Shown: positions 51,478-60,883, numbered from the stretch's first letter. The stretch is DNA of 64,000 bases from RGIG995 sp045603745 (GCA_045603745.1 JAZUMQ010000049.1:102219-166218); one strand, 5' to 3'. Program-made: numbers and translations. Notes: generated by a model not told the origin, from the sequence alone.

Positions 51478-52386
51478 TTACTCCTTAATTTCCTTTAAAT
51501 AGCGACGCAATGCGTCCTGCCACGTGGGTAACGGCTGAAACCCGGCTTCTACCAATTTTGATTTATCCAATCGGCTGTTAAAGGGGCGTGCTGCCTTGGA
51601 AAGACCGTATTCTTCCGTCGTTACGGGAATAACCTTCGTGGTATAACCGGCTTGCCGGAAAATTTCACAGGTGAAATCATACCAGGAAATATATCCGCCC
51701 TCGTTGGTGGCGTGATAATAACCGTATTTTTCCGATTCGACCATATCGACCAAAAGCCGAGCCAAATCCAACGTATAGGTGGGAGTGCCGATTTGGTCAT
51801 TGACAACCCGGAGGGTGTCGTATTTTTTGCCCACGTTCAACATGGTTTTGATGAAATTTTTGCCATTCAACCCGAAGACCCAAGCGATGCGAACGATAAA
51901 GTACCGATCCAACAATTCCGAAACCGCAAGTTCCCCTTCCAACTTAGTTTTTCCGTAAACGCTCAGGGGGGCATAGTCCTTACAGTCGGGAGTCCAAGGA
52001 GTTGTCCCCTGTCCGTTAAAAACGTAATCGGTGCTGATATATACCATTTTGGATTCGATTTCTTTGCAGATTTTCGCAAGATTCCGCGTTCCATCTACAT
52101 TGATAGCGTAAACCTTATCTTTATTTTCTTCATCTTCTGCAGCGTCCACCGTTGTCCACGCGGCACAATGCACCACTGCATCAGGTCGAAGTTCAGTTAG
52201 AACACGCTCCACAGCACCGGCATCGGTAATGTCTAAAGAAACATAGGGCAACGTTGCTACTTCAGACAAAATTCCGGCATATTCCGGCATAATATCACTG
52301 CCGACACAATGGTATCCCCGACGGTTCAATTCTTGCATAACGTCGTGCCCCAGTTGCCCGCAGACACCGGTTACAAAAACCTTCAT
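51478..52386 (-). CDS. rfbD: dTDP-4-dehydrorhamnose reductase
   Basis: The last step of dTDP-L-rhamnose synthesis, NADPH dependent. The 302-residue short-chain enzyme has VTGVCGQLGHDV as its nucleotide site, the catalytic YxxxK in SVYGKTKLEGE and the Ser in YISTDYVFNGQG. The ATG ending at 52386 is used; it lies 26 bases after the SGNH gene, and the AAAGG before it is 13 bases away. Confidence 0.95.
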   Translation of the reverse strand: MKVFVTGVCGQLGHDVMQELNRRGYHCVGSDIMPEYAGILSEVATLPYVSLDITDAGAVERVLTELRPDAVVHCAAWTTVDAAEDEENKDKVYAINVDGTRNLAKICKEIESKMVYISTDYVFNGQGTTPWTPDCKDYAPLSVYGKTKLEGELAVSELLDRYFIVRIAWVFGLNGKNFIKTMLNVGKKYDTLRVVNDQIGTPTYTLDLARLLVDMVESEKYGYYHATNEGGYISWYDFTCEIFRQAGYTTKVIPVTTEEYGLSKAARPFNSRLDKSKLVEAGFQPLPTWQDALRRYLKEIKE

Positions 52387-52412
52387 AAAAATGTCCAAAC
52401 CTTTCTACTGAC

Positions 52413-53201
52413 TCAATTAAGAATTTTCTGCAAAATTCCTTCCGAAATATATTCCATACCTCGATCATTCGGATGCAACGCAACTCCAGCGTGTTGTATT
52501 GTATATACGTTTCCGTCTGAATCATATACTTGTGAACCCAAGGCGGACATATATTCCGAATCTCCGGAAATTTCGGCTAAACTAACGAAGAAAACCCCAC
52601 ATTGATCTGCAACAGTTTTCTTAATTTGATCGCGGTTCTCTTTTTGCCAAAAATCACCAACAACGATTATGCTTGCATTCGGAGATTTTTTCCGGATGTA
52701 CGTTATAAGTTCCCCAAAATCGGTCTCAAACGTTGTCAAATCGTTAACATTTTCCCCCAACTGAATCGTAACAAGATCCAATTCCGCACAAAGATAGTCT
52801 TCAATGTGAACAAACATTTCAGATCTGTCTGTATGCAGGGTTTCCCAAATAGAAAAATTTACAGCAGCAGAGGTATATTGCTTAAATCTATTCTCTAATT
52901 GTTCGTTAATCAAGTGAAAGTAATCTCGATCCGGACGACTGGCACACATCCCAGATTCTGACCACCAATAATCACACGTGTCATGAAATGTAATGCTATT
53001 CCCGATAGCAAGATAATCATAACCATTTTCCGTGCAATTTACAGAAAAAGCAAGTCCTTTTCTGCTCTCCGTAAAGTTATGCAATTGCTTCGACAAAAGG
53101 TGAGTTTTATAGCAAAAAAACGCTGTCAGACAGAGAGAAACGATCAATAACGCCGTCAATATATATATATATATATTGACAACACGTTTAGGTTTCATCA
53201 T
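52413..53201 (-). CDS. membrane-anchored SGNH hydrolase
   Basis: A 262-residue protein with an N-terminal membrane helix (~8-30) and a periplasm-like SGNH domain facing outside. Block I is YDYLAIGNSITFHD (catalytic Ser), block III LGENVND (Asn) and block V HPND (Asp-His pair area). Such enzymes remove or add acetyl groups on wall and capsule sugars. Codons 10-16 contain an (AT)9 run. It lies between rfbB and rfbD and overlaps the rfbB stop by one base. Confidence 0.8.
   Translation of the reverse strand: MMKPKRVVNIYIYILTALLIVSLCLTAFFCYKTHLLSKQLHNFTESRKGLAFSVNCTENGYDYLAIGNSITFHDTCDYWWSESGMCASRPDRDYFHLINEQLENRFKQYTSAAVNFSIWETLHTDRSEMFVHIEDYLCAELDLVTIQLGENVNDLTTFETDFGELITYIRKKSPNASIIVVGDFWQKENRDQIKKTVADQCGVFFVSLAEISGDSEYMSALGSQVYDSDGNVYTIQHAGVALHPNDRGMEYISEGILQKILN
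53159..53176. repeat. (AT)9 dinucleotide tract inside the SGNH gene
   Basis: Nine AT units within codons about 9-15 of the SGNH hydrolase, encoding alternating Ile and Tyr. Flanking GTCA/TGAC extends it to a short palindrome. Gain or loss of one unit would shift the frame. Confidence 0.8.
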
Positions 53202-54220
53202 CAGCGATCCCCGTACATTTTCTCGTAGTAATTCTGATATTCACCGGAGATAATGGTTTCCCACCATTCCCGATTGTCGAGATACCACTGAATCGTCTTT
53301 TGAATTCCGTCAACAAACTTGGTTTCGGGCAACCAACCCAATTCGTTGTGAATCTTGGTAGGATCAATAGCGTAACGCATATCGTGACCCTTGCGGTCGG
53401 TAACGTAAGTGATCAAACTTTCGGGTTTACCCAATGCTTTACAAATGATCTTAACAATGTCAATATTTTTCATTTCGTTGTGGCCGCCGATGTTATAAAC
53501 TTCACCGACGCGACCGTTGTGAATAATCAGATCAATAGCTTTGCAGTGGTCTTCCACGTAGAGCCAGTCCCGGACGTTCAGCCCTTCCCCGTACACGGGC
53601 AGTGGTTTGTCGTTGAGAGCGTTTGCAATCATCAGAGGAATCAATTTTTCGGGGAAATGGTAGGGACCGTAGTTGTTAGAACACCGGGAAATGGTGACCG
53701 GCAACCCGAAGGTACGATGATAGGCAAGAACCAACAGGTCTGCCCCTGCTTTTGAAGAAGAATAGGGAGAAGACGTATGAATAGGAGTTTCCTCAGTAAA
53801 GAACAAGTCAGGACGATCCAAAGGAAGGTCCCCGTATACTTCGTCGGTAGAAACCTGATGATACCGAGTGATGCCGTATTTCCGGCAGGCGTCCATCAAA
53901 ACCTGAGTTCCGAGAATATTGGTCTGCAGGAACACTTCGGGATTTTCGATGGAACGGTCCACGTGACTCTCCGCAGCAAAGTTTACGACGATGTCGGGGT
54001 GTTCTTCCTCAAAAAGTTTGTAAACTCCTTCCCGATCACAAATATCCAACTTCACAAAACGGAAGTTGGGATTTTCCATAACGGGTGCAAGGGTAGAAAG
54101 ATTCCCTGCATAGGTCAATTTATCCAAGCAGATAATACGGTAATCGGGATATTTCCCCAGCATATGAAATACGAAATTAGAACCGATAAATCCGGCACCG
54201 CCGGTCACAATGATAGTCAT
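53201..54220 (-). CDS. rfbB: dTDP-glucose 4,6-dehydratase
   Basis: The second step of dTDP-L-rhamnose synthesis. The 339-residue SDR enzyme has VTGGAGFIGSNF, NFAAESHVDRSI, STDEVYGDLPLD and the YxxxK SPYSSSKAGADLL. GGAGG is 8 bases before the ATG ending at 54220; a TTG five codons earlier has no ribosome site. It follows rfbA by 17 bases. Confidence 0.96.
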   Translation of the reverse strand: MTIIVTGGAGFIGSNFVFHMLGKYPDYRIICLDKLTYAGNLSTLAPVMENPNFRFVKLDICDREGVYKLFEEEHPDIVVNFAAESHVDRSIENPEVFLQTNILGTQVLMDACRKYGITRYHQVSTDEVYGDLPLDRPDLFFTEETPIHTSSPYSSSKAGADLLVLAYHRTFGLPVTISRCSNNYGPYHFPEKLIPLMIANALNDKPLPVYGEGLNVRDWLYVEDHCKAIDLIIHNGRVGEVYNIGGHNEMKNIDIVKIICKALGKPESLITYVTDRKGHDMRYAIDPTKIHNELGWLPETKFVDGIQKTIQWYLDNREWWETIISGEYQNYYEKMYGDR

Positions 54221-54237
54221 GTCTTTTTCCTCCAAAA

Positions 54238-55134
54238 TCAGTGAAGTACGTCAATATATTTTCCGTCCAGAACGTCTTTCAGATACTGGCCGTATTGATT
54301 TTTCTTCAAAACTTCGTAGACTTCCAAAACCTCTTCTTTAGAAATCCAGCCGTTCAAATAAGCGATTTCTTCCAAGCAAGCGATCTTGCGATGCTGGTGA
54401 GTTTCCACGGTCTTGACGAAATTCGTGGCGTCCACAAGACTTTCGTGGGTTCCGGTATCAAGCCAAGTAAATCCTTGTCCCAACAGTTCCACGTTCAAGT
54501 CGCCCTGTTCCAAATAGATGCGGTTCAAGTCGGTAATTTCCAATTCTCCACGCGGAGAAGGTTTCAGATTCTTCGCATATTCCACGACCCGATTGTCGTA
54601 GAAATACAACCCGGTGACACAGTAATTACTCTTGGGCTTCGCAGGCTTTTCTTCGATGGAAATGGCACGACCGTCGGCATCAAATTCCACAATGCCGAAC
54701 CGTTCCGGGTCGTCCACGTAATAACCGAATACGGTAGCTCCTTTTCCGGAAACGGCGTTATCCACCGCAGCACGAAGCCGTTTCTTCAGCCCGTGACCGG
54801 CAAAAATATTATCTCCCAAAACCATTGCAACCGGATCGGAACCGATAAAATCCGCCCCGATGATAAATGCTTGCGCCAACCCGTCCGGAGAAGGCTGAAC
54901 TGCGTAGGTCAGATTTACCCCAAATTGTTTGCCGTCCCCCAAAAGCTCCCGGAAACGAGGCGTGTCCTGAGGAGTGGAGATGATCAAAATATCGCGAATC
55001 CCCGCATTCATCAACACCGACATCGGATAATAGATCATCGGCTTGTCATAAATCGGAAGCAACTGCTTCGACGTGACCTTTGTCAACGGATACAACCGCG
55101 TGCCGGAACCACCGGCAAGAATGATGCCTTTCAT
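54238..55134 (-). CDS. rfbA: glucose-1-phosphate thymidylyltransferase
   Basis: The first step of dTDP-L-rhamnose synthesis, making dTDP-glucose. The 298-residue nucleotidyltransferase begins MKGIILAGGSGTRLYPLTKVTSKQLLPIYDKPMIYYPMS and has GLAQAFIIGADFIG and EEKPAKPKSNYCVTGLYFYD. AAAAGGAG precedes the ATG ending at 55134. The full pathway rfbA, B, D, C is thus in the locus. Confidence 0.96.
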   Translation of the reverse strand: MKGIILAGGSGTRLYPLTKVTSKQLLPIYDKPMIYYPMSVLMNAGIRDILIISTPQDTPRFRELLGDGKQFGVNLTYAVQPSPDGLAQAFIIGADFIGSDPVAMVLGDNIFAGHGLKKRLRAAVDNAVSGKGATVFGYYVDDPERFGIVEFDADGRAISIEEKPAKPKSNYCVTGLYFYDNRVVEYAKNLKPSPRGELEITDLNRIYLEQGDLNVELLGQGFTWLDTGTHESLVDATNFVKTVETHQHRKIACLEEIAYLNGWISKEEVLEVYEVLKKNQYGQYLKDVLDGKYIDVLH

Positions 55135-55165
55135 AATAAGACTCCTTTTCAATTCTATGTCTGAG

Positions 55166-56692
55166 TTACTGGGAATTCTTCCTCTTAAAACCGCTTTGTA
55201 AACAACACGATATTGCAATTAATACAACGGTTCCCCAAAGCAACCAATGATTGAAAAGGCTCAACCATGTAGAGAAAAAGGACATAGCGATAGGAACCAT
55301 CGTATTTCCTAAAAGCAACAAAGCAAACGGTCCTTTCCCCTTTTCGTACATTCCTTGATTCAAACCAAATAGAAAAGCCCAAAACAACGTACAAAAAACA
55401 ATTCCGAAAATTCCGAAATCATAGTAGAAGTCTCCGATAAGGTTCGTTGTATTCAAATGAGGTCGAACAAGAAAAGTCTCACTTTGGGAAGCTTTTTGTG
55501 AAATCCATTCACTTCGAAGAATCACATTAAAAGGAGCAAGTTGACGAACACCAAATGCAAAGGTTTTTACATTCTGAACCGCCTCATTAAAATTATCATG
55601 ACTGACCGTCAAGTACCCGTACAAAAACGCTGCTTTTGGAGAAAGTTGAAATCCAGAGGATCCGTCAATTCTATCAGAAGTAAAGTCCTTATTCATAGTA
55701 TCCGTATTTGTGGAAATATCCACGGTAGTATCTGTATTCGTAGACGTATCTATCGTAGCGCCTGGACTCGTGGAAGAATTTGAATCCATTCCGTCTTGAA
55801 TTTTATCTGGCAATTCAACTTTAATAGGATCAAACAAAACTGAAAGTTGGTCGTCAGTATAATTACGAAGAGAGGAACAACCCCAATACACTCCAAGAAT
55901 TATGGAGAAACAAAGAATCAAAGAAATAAGTTTCTTTTTATGGAGATAAAAAACGCTCACAGTTAACGAAATAGCGGCGACAACAAAAACCCCTCGAGAT
56001 ACAACCATAATGGGGAAAATGAAAACGGTATAGAAAATACAAACGTACAATACAATCTTTTGCCATATGCGGAGTGGTTGCGTTCTTAAACTATAATAAC
56101 AAAGCCCAGAAATCGCAGTAGATGCAACAGCAAAAACATGGAATTTTGTATAAAAATCCATATAAGCAGTAGTGCTATCTGAAAAGCACGGAATAAAGCC
56201 CTTAATCGCTATATTAATAACAAAACAAGTTAGACCAATCAACGTAACAATTACACAGAGAGGAAACAATCTAGATTCCGAAAATAAAAAATGCACCCTC
56301 CCAAAACGAATATTTCTGACTTTTGCTTGCAGAGATAAGTACGTTTTTTTTCCAAAGAAATCTCCAACCCCTGCTCCAATTTGAAATACGACAAATGCCA
56401 AGCCCAGAAGAACCCAAGTCATAGGTTGCCATTCTTCCTGATATCCGGTCAATCGAAGCGCTGCTAAACCAACCGTTCCCATCCAGAAAGCAGAAAACAC
56501 CGCACGCACATCTAACCAATTGTAGTCAGCAATGACACAGACAATATAAAAATAAAACGCAATGGCACAAAATATCATTACACACCCGGAAATTAAGGGA
56601 TTCCACGGATTGAGTATGATCTCCACCGCGAAACAACCGAATCCTAAAGCAATATAAAGAGCATAAAAAATCATTTTTTTCAAACTTGTCAC
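55166..56692 (-). CDS. O-antigen polymerase-like membrane protein (Wzy)
   Basis: A 508-residue protein with about a dozen membrane helices and one large outer loop (~295-375). That loop has a Ser/Thr/Asp-rich stretch of repeated TNTDT units (~310-340), then the helical FQLSPKAAFLYGYLTVSHDNFNEAV. This layout matches Wzy polymerases, which join repeat units outside the membrane. Sequence identity in the family is low, so the call rests on topology and context. I start at GTG ending at 56692 for GGAGG 7 bases upstream. Confidence 0.8.
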   Translation of the reverse strand: MTSLKKMIFYALYIALGFGCFAVEIILNPWNPLISGCVMIFCAIAFYFYIVCVIADYNWLDVRAVFSAFWMGTVGLAALRLTGYQEEWQPMTWVLLGLAFVVFQIGAGVGDFFGKKTYLSLQAKVRNIRFGRVHFLFSESRLFPLCVIVTLIGLTCFVINIAIKGFIPCFSDSTTAYMDFYTKFHVFAVASTAISGLCYYSLRTQPLRIWQKIVLYVCIFYTVFIFPIMVVSRGVFVVAAISLTVSVFYLHKKKLISLILCFSIILGVYWGCSSLRNYTDDQLSVLFDPIKVELPDKIQDGMDSNSSTSPGATIDTSTNTDTTVDISTNTDTMNKDFTSDRIDGSSGFQLSPKAAFLYGYLTVSHDNFNEAVQNVKTFAFGVRQLAPFNVILRSEWISQKASQSETFLVRPHLNTTNLIGDFYYDFGIFGIVFCTLFWAFLFGLNQGMYEKGKGPFALLLLGNTMVPIAMSFFSTWLSLFNHWLLWGTVVLIAISCCLQSGFKRKNSQ

Positions 56693-56709
56693 AAAGAATC
56701 CTCCCTCCA

Positions 56710-57669
56710 CTATTTAATTATTTTTTCTTTTCGAGATCCAAACAAAACCAACCAAAGGTCACAAATCAAAGATTTTTTCCGAAGAAAATGATCCGGATCG
56801 TTTTTGTAAACATTTAAAATTTTACTTAGACTCTTTTCTTTCAAGGCTGTGCCCCTTGCAGTCAAAGAATCCAACCGTCGAGCAAGAAGCTGTCGGGTTT
56901 CTTCTCTTATCGGCAATGAAACAGACAAGAAATTATTCCACAATGTTTTGGTAACTGAAATTTCTGTTAACTTCCGTTCCAAATTTAATAATTTTGAAAT
57001 ACGGTGCTCTTCTCTTGCCGTATTGCTATCATGGCGTCGATGATAGGAGCCCAAATACCCATATTCAAAAAAAGAATTTCGATCTGCCGAACAAACGGAA
57101 AACATAAAATCATGGGCAACATCGCAGTTTTCAATACATGGAAGCAACTTTTTGAAAAAATCAGATCTTATGCACATAATCATTCCGGGCCAACGATACG
57201 CTCGAAGAATTTCTTTGACAGTTATAGCCTTCAGTTCGCCGTCTTCACGAATAGAACCTTCTACAAAACTCTTCTGAACCTGTCCGTTTGCATCAATAAT
57301 CCCATATCGACAACTCAACAGATCAATATCGTTCCGAGATTCCATAATTTCCGTCATTTTACGGATCTTATCTTTATCCCAAATATCATCTTGATCGCTC
57401 AAATAGATTAAGTCGGTATTACAGAGTGACATGGTTTTGTAGAAGTTTCGGATGTACCCTAAATTCTTCTCATTGATATATAATTGCCAAGAATCACCCA
57501 GTTCGTATTTCCGAATATACTCTCGAACGATCTCCACAGTTCCATCCTTAGACCCATCGTCGCACATCACGACTCGATCTGGACGACGATTTTGCAAACG
57601 AATGGTATCCAATTGTTTCTCGACAAATCGTGCTCCATTGAAAAGAGCAATCACAACTCCAACTGTCAC
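56710..57669 (-). CDS. family 2 glycosyltransferase
   Basis: A 319-residue GT2 enzyme with IALFNGARFVEKQLDTIRLQNRRPDRVVMCDDGSKDGT and the DxD block DLIYLSDQDDIWDKDK, close to rhamnosyltransferase-type enzymes. That would fit the rhamnose pathway nearby, but the acceptor is not known. GTG ending at 57669 with GAGG upstream is the best start. It ends 17 bases before the polymerase start. Confidence 0.85.
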   Translation of the reverse strand: MTVGVVIALFNGARFVEKQLDTIRLQNRRPDRVVMCDDGSKDGTVEIVREYIRKYELGDSWQLYINEKNLGYIRNFYKTMSLCNTDLIYLSDQDDIWDKDKIRKMTEIMESRNDIDLLSCRYGIIDANGQVQKSFVEGSIREDGELKAITVKEILRAYRWPGMIMCIRSDFFKKLLPCIENCDVAHDFMFSVCSADRNSFFEYGYLGSYHRRHDSNTAREEHRISKLLNLERKLTEISVTKTLWNNFLSVSLPIREETRQLLARRLDSLTARGTALKEKSLSKILNVYKNDPDHFLRKKSLICDLWLVLFGSRKEKIIK

Positions 57670-57680
57670 AAAAATCAACC

Positions 57681-58649
57681 TCAATCCTTAAATAAAAAGC
57701 GAACGGTGCAATAAAAAAGTGTCTTTGAAACCAATGCTAAATAACAAGCGAACCGTTGACTTCTCTGCTGCAAAAAGTGGATATTTTTACGATATCTTTT
57801 AATATCCACCATTTTTGCCAGTACAATGAAACTCTCATAGTCCATTTGCACCGCACCTCTACGGAGAGTCGCAATATAGTAACGGACCCCTCCCATCTCA
57901 TTAAACACCCGAGCAACATCGGTTTTTTCTTTCAAAAGTCGGTTTTCCACTTTTGAAAAACTCTTAATAGCAGAACAAAACTTGTCTAATCTAGGGCTTC
58001 GGCTGAGAGACCCTTGATGCGTGTAGTATAAATACAACTCTTGTTCAATAAGAGCGATCCGTTTCGCGGAAGCAATCACATTTGTAATAAAAGGGGCATC
58101 CTCGCAATAAGTACATTCCTCATCAAAGAACAACTTACTCTCTTGTTGGAAAGAGCGACTCATGAATAGACAATACGGTCCAATCCACCGCGTGCAAAAG
58201 ATTTTCATTCCTTCCGAAGCAGAAATTTTCCGACATTTAAGCTCACCCAATGAATTCGGTTTTTTCTCAGATCCAACAGGGATTTCTTGTAAATCACAAA
58301 TCGCCAACTCACACTCTGTTTGAATCACAGCAGCATAAAAATATTCTAAAAACTGCGGCTGAAGACCGTCATCACTGTCGACAAAGCTAATCCAATCTGC
58401 AGTCACGGCACGAAGTCCGGCGTTTCGGGCAGAACCTGCACCGCCATTTTCTTTTTGAATAACGACGTATTCAAAAGAAGCTTTCGGGAGCAACTTGTTC
58501 AAAACATCAGAAGATCCGTCGGTAGAACCGTCATCTACAAAAATTGCTCGAAAATCCCGGAACGTTTGATGCTCCAAAACTGCAATCAAATTTGAAATAT
58601 TATGTGCCCGATTATACACTGGAACGATTACATCAATAAGACAACTCAT
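57681..58649 (-). CDS. family 2 glycosyltransferase
   Basis: A 322-residue GT2 enzyme, with IDVIVPVYNRAHNISNLIAVLEHQTFRDFRAIFVDDGSTD and DWISFVDSDDGLQPQFLE. The C-terminal third is helical and basic. The ATG ending at 58649 has GGAG 9 bases before it. It ends 11 bases before the next transferase. Confidence 0.87.
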   Translation of the reverse strand: MSCLIDVIVPVYNRAHNISNLIAVLEHQTFRDFRAIFVDDGSTDGSSDVLNKLLPKASFEYVVIQKENGGAGSARNAGLRAVTADWISFVDSDDGLQPQFLEYFYAAVIQTECELAICDLQEIPVGSEKKPNSLGELKCRKISASEGMKIFCTRWIGPYCLFMSRSFQQESKLFFDEECTYCEDAPFITNVIASAKRIALIEQELYLYYTHQGSLSRSPRLDKFCSAIKSFSKVENRLLKEKTDVARVFNEMGGVRYYIATLRRGAVQMDYESFIVLAKMVDIKRYRKNIHFLQQRSQRFACYLALVSKTLFYCTVRFLFKD

Positions 58650-58672
58650 AATAATGCACTCCAAAAAACTAT

Positions 58673-59245
58673 TCAACAACGCTCCCATGTTTCTGTGTCA
58701 AAATTATACTTCTTTACAGGTCTTGCCGGAGAGCCGACCGCAACGGTGTAGGGCGGAATTTCCCCTTTTACAACTGAATGAGCCCCGATAATACAACCAT
58801 CGCCTATTTTTGCACCGGGAAGAACCGCGACGCCTTCCCCTATCCAAACATTATTTCCTATCGAGACAGGAGTCATCGTCAGTGGACGCTCGTCCGGAAT
58901 CGTCATAGGGTGCTCTGTTCCGTCCCCATGATTTGTATCACTGATATACACAAAACTTGCCATTAGACAATTATCCCCAATGGAGACATTTTTCGACGCT
59001 GCAATATGAACATTGTCTCCGATCTTGCAATTATCACCAATATGCAGTTTCACCCCATCCCGCCAATGAAACAGTTCAAAACGACAACGATATCCCGTGG
59101 TGAATCCGGAACCAAAAACCATACCTTTTCTCCCCCGAACATAGACAGGCCTACGAACCAGTCGAGCAGGGCGAAAGAATAATTTTGTACAAATTAAGCT
59201 CCAACAATTTTTCACAAATTCTGAAAAAGAATACGAATTTAACAT
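58673..59245 (-). CDS. hexapeptide-repeat O-acetyltransferase
   Basis: A 190-residue trimeric left-handed beta-helix enzyme of the CatB/maltose acetyltransferase group. Hexapeptide repeats read LHIGDNCKIGDNVHIAASKNVSIGDNCLMA and VSIGNNVWIGEGVAVLPGAKIGDGCIIGAHSVV. The catalytic His is likely in SDTNHGDG. It should acetylate a sugar of the repeat unit, a counterpart to the SGNH hydrolase in the locus. The ATG ending at 59245 is used; a TTG five codons upstream is possible. Confidence 0.87.
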   Translation of the reverse strand: MLNSYSFSEFVKNCWSLICTKLFFRPARLVRRPVYVRGRKGMVFGSGFTTGYRCRFELFHWRDGVKLHIGDNCKIGDNVHIAASKNVSIGDNCLMASFVYISDTNHGDGTEHPMTIPDERPLTMTPVSIGNNVWIGEGVAVLPGAKIGDGCIIGAHSVVKGEIPPYTVAVGSPARPVKKYNFDTETWERC

Positions 59246-59253
59246 AAAAACAC

Positions 59254-60399
59254 CTAACAATCGTCTTCCAAAATAGATGAAAAAATTTTTCCGTGCGATT
59301 CAAAAACACATTTTAAATCATACGTTTTCACGAAAATATTTTTCACGTTGTCACGCAAATCAAAACAATCGGATACAGAACAGCCTGCAATAAAGTCCGC
59401 ACACGCCTCGTCCAGTTGAATCCCAATCCCCTCATTTTTCACCAACCGCTGTGTATCCGCCGGGATATTGTTAATGATGGGCAGTCCGAAGCGGAAATAC
59501 TCAATAGACTTCATTGTCAGCCCGACGCAGACGGAAGATTTCATAATGTTCAATCCGAAGTGGCAGCGACTCAAAATTTTCTGTTTTTCGGCATCATCGT
59601 AAATGACACCATAATAAACAACTTCAGCACCTGCCGCCTTTGCGGAATCAATAAATTCCTGTTGACGCTCCCCTTTACCGATGATATGCAGTGTTACCGG
59701 TTTGGTTTTTACCAATTGTTTGATTAACTGACAAATATCGGAAATTCCGATGACATTGTTAATTGCTCCCAGATAGCAGAGATCCAGCGCATCTTCCCGA
59801 AGGACTACGGGAGCAGGCGGAATATCAAGAGGCTTTGCACAAAGGTATACCGTCGCAGATTTTTCCTTTGGCAATTCCAATTTCTCACGAAACAGGTCAC
59901 ATTCCGTGGTGATAAAATCCGCCGCATGCAGACTATGATCCCGGATCCACGACCAAACCCGGAACACCGGGGCAAGAAGTTTCTTCAATCTTCCGAAGGG
60001 GAAGGTCTCCGGCCACAGATCAAAAATATCGAAGACCAGTTTTACTTCCGTGTGCTTCTTCTTATACTTTGCAGCGTAATGGGCAAGGAAGTTCGGCGGA
60101 ATCAAGACCACAACAACGGCAGGTTGTTGTGGGAGTCTTTCCAAATAGCGAAACGTATCCCGGGCAAATTCCCGATGGGAAAGGATCCGATCCAAGGAAA
60201 GATTTTTAAGATACGGACGAGCGTGAATCTGAACGCACCCCGGAACGTTGCATTGAAACGTCTGCTTAGACGTGTGATCAAAATCCGACGTGACGTAAAC
60301 CGTATCATATCCACGGCTGTGCAAATAACCGTCGACCACATGAAGCCGATGAGCGTAGTGATCGGAGCAGCTGATCAAATACGCAACTTTTTTACTCAT
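59254..60399 (-). CDS. family 4-like glycosyltransferase
   Basis: A 381-residue GT-B fold enzyme, first gene of the locus. The N-terminal half has VAYLISCSDHYAHRLHVVDGYLHSRGYDTVYVTSDF and VFDIFDLWPETFPFGRLKKLL. The C-terminal donor half has LCYLGAINNVIGISDICQLIKQL, LHIIGKGER and a GLTMKSIEYFRFGLPIIN block with the usual Glu. It resembles GT4 enzymes of capsule and teichuronic pathways. The linkage is unknown. Confidence 0.82.
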   Translation of the reverse strand: MSKKVAYLISCSDHYAHRLHVVDGYLHSRGYDTVYVTSDFDHTSKQTFQCNVPGCVQIHARPYLKNLSLDRILSHREFARDTFRYLERLPQQPAVVVVLIPPNFLAHYAAKYKKKHTEVKLVFDIFDLWPETFPFGRLKKLLAPVFRVWSWIRDHSLHAADFITTECDLFREKLELPKEKSATVYLCAKPLDIPPAPVVLREDALDLCYLGAINNVIGISDICQLIKQLVKTKPVTLHIIGKGERQQEFIDSAKAAGAEVVYYGVIYDDAEKQKILSRCHFGLNIMKSSVCVGLTMKSIEYFRFGLPIINNIPADTQRLVKNEGIGIQLDEACADFIAGCSVSDCFDLRDNVKNIFVKTYDLKCVFESHGKIFSSILEDDC

Positions 60400-60423
60400 T
60401 TTGTTTAAGCCCTCAAACTCTCA

Positions 60424-60485
60424 CGTCGTGCCGTTTGTAGTCGTATGGAATCGCTTTTTCGACAGCGCGAAAAAGGGGAACGACG
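60424..60485 (-). promoter_or_regulatory. structured leader of the polysaccharide locus
   Basis: An inner hairpin CTTTTTCG/CGAAAAAG (60454-60475) lies within an outer CGTCGT/ACGACG pairing. It sits in the 120-base untranslated leader of the first transferase gene. No U-tract follows, so it is not a plain terminator. Confidence 0.4.
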
Positions 60486-60527
60486 GGAGAAAAATATTTC
60501 TTTTACAATCTATAATAATATAAGTAT

Positions 60528-60556
60528 ATTGTAGCACATACTACGCTAAAAGTCAA
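60528..60556 (-). promoter_or_regulatory. promoter of the polysaccharide locus
   Basis: TTGACT, 17 bases, TACAAT on the minus strand. It is the only strong promoter seen before the locus. The stretch 60557-60810 to its right holds no convincing gene. Confidence 0.75.
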
Positions 60557-60810
60557 TAGTAAGGGAGAAAACTTGCTAAAAATGACAAAATAGGGATAAA
60601 AATGTTCCAAAAAAGAAGAAAAACGCATCAAAAACAAAATATTTTTAACGGACGAGTGCCATTCGCTGTGACTGATTGGGGCACATCTTTGCGTTTATAT
60701 TCAACTTTCGGCAAAGGTAAGCAATCACAATCACAATGGTCGAATACGATCCTGAAATTCAACATCATGAATGTGAACTTTAAAAACAAGAACACGGCTT
60801 AAACAAAATA

Positions 60811-60841
60811 AAAAAACGACTGACAATCAGCCGTTTTTTTG
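60811..60841 (-). terminator. terminator of the MaoC gene
   Basis: On the minus strand ACGGCTGA and TCAGTCGT pair (one G-U) and seven T follow. Confidence 0.7.
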
Positions 60842-60883
60842 AAATTTAAATTTTATTCTTTTGAGGTTTTTTCAAGGACATTT

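Noticed and set aside
60602..60802. Open frame of 66 codons rightward of the polysaccharide promoter
   Set aside because: No proper ribosome site, no family pattern, low-complexity Lys/Asn/Gln composition and location in an AT-rich gap between a promoter and a terminator of other genes.
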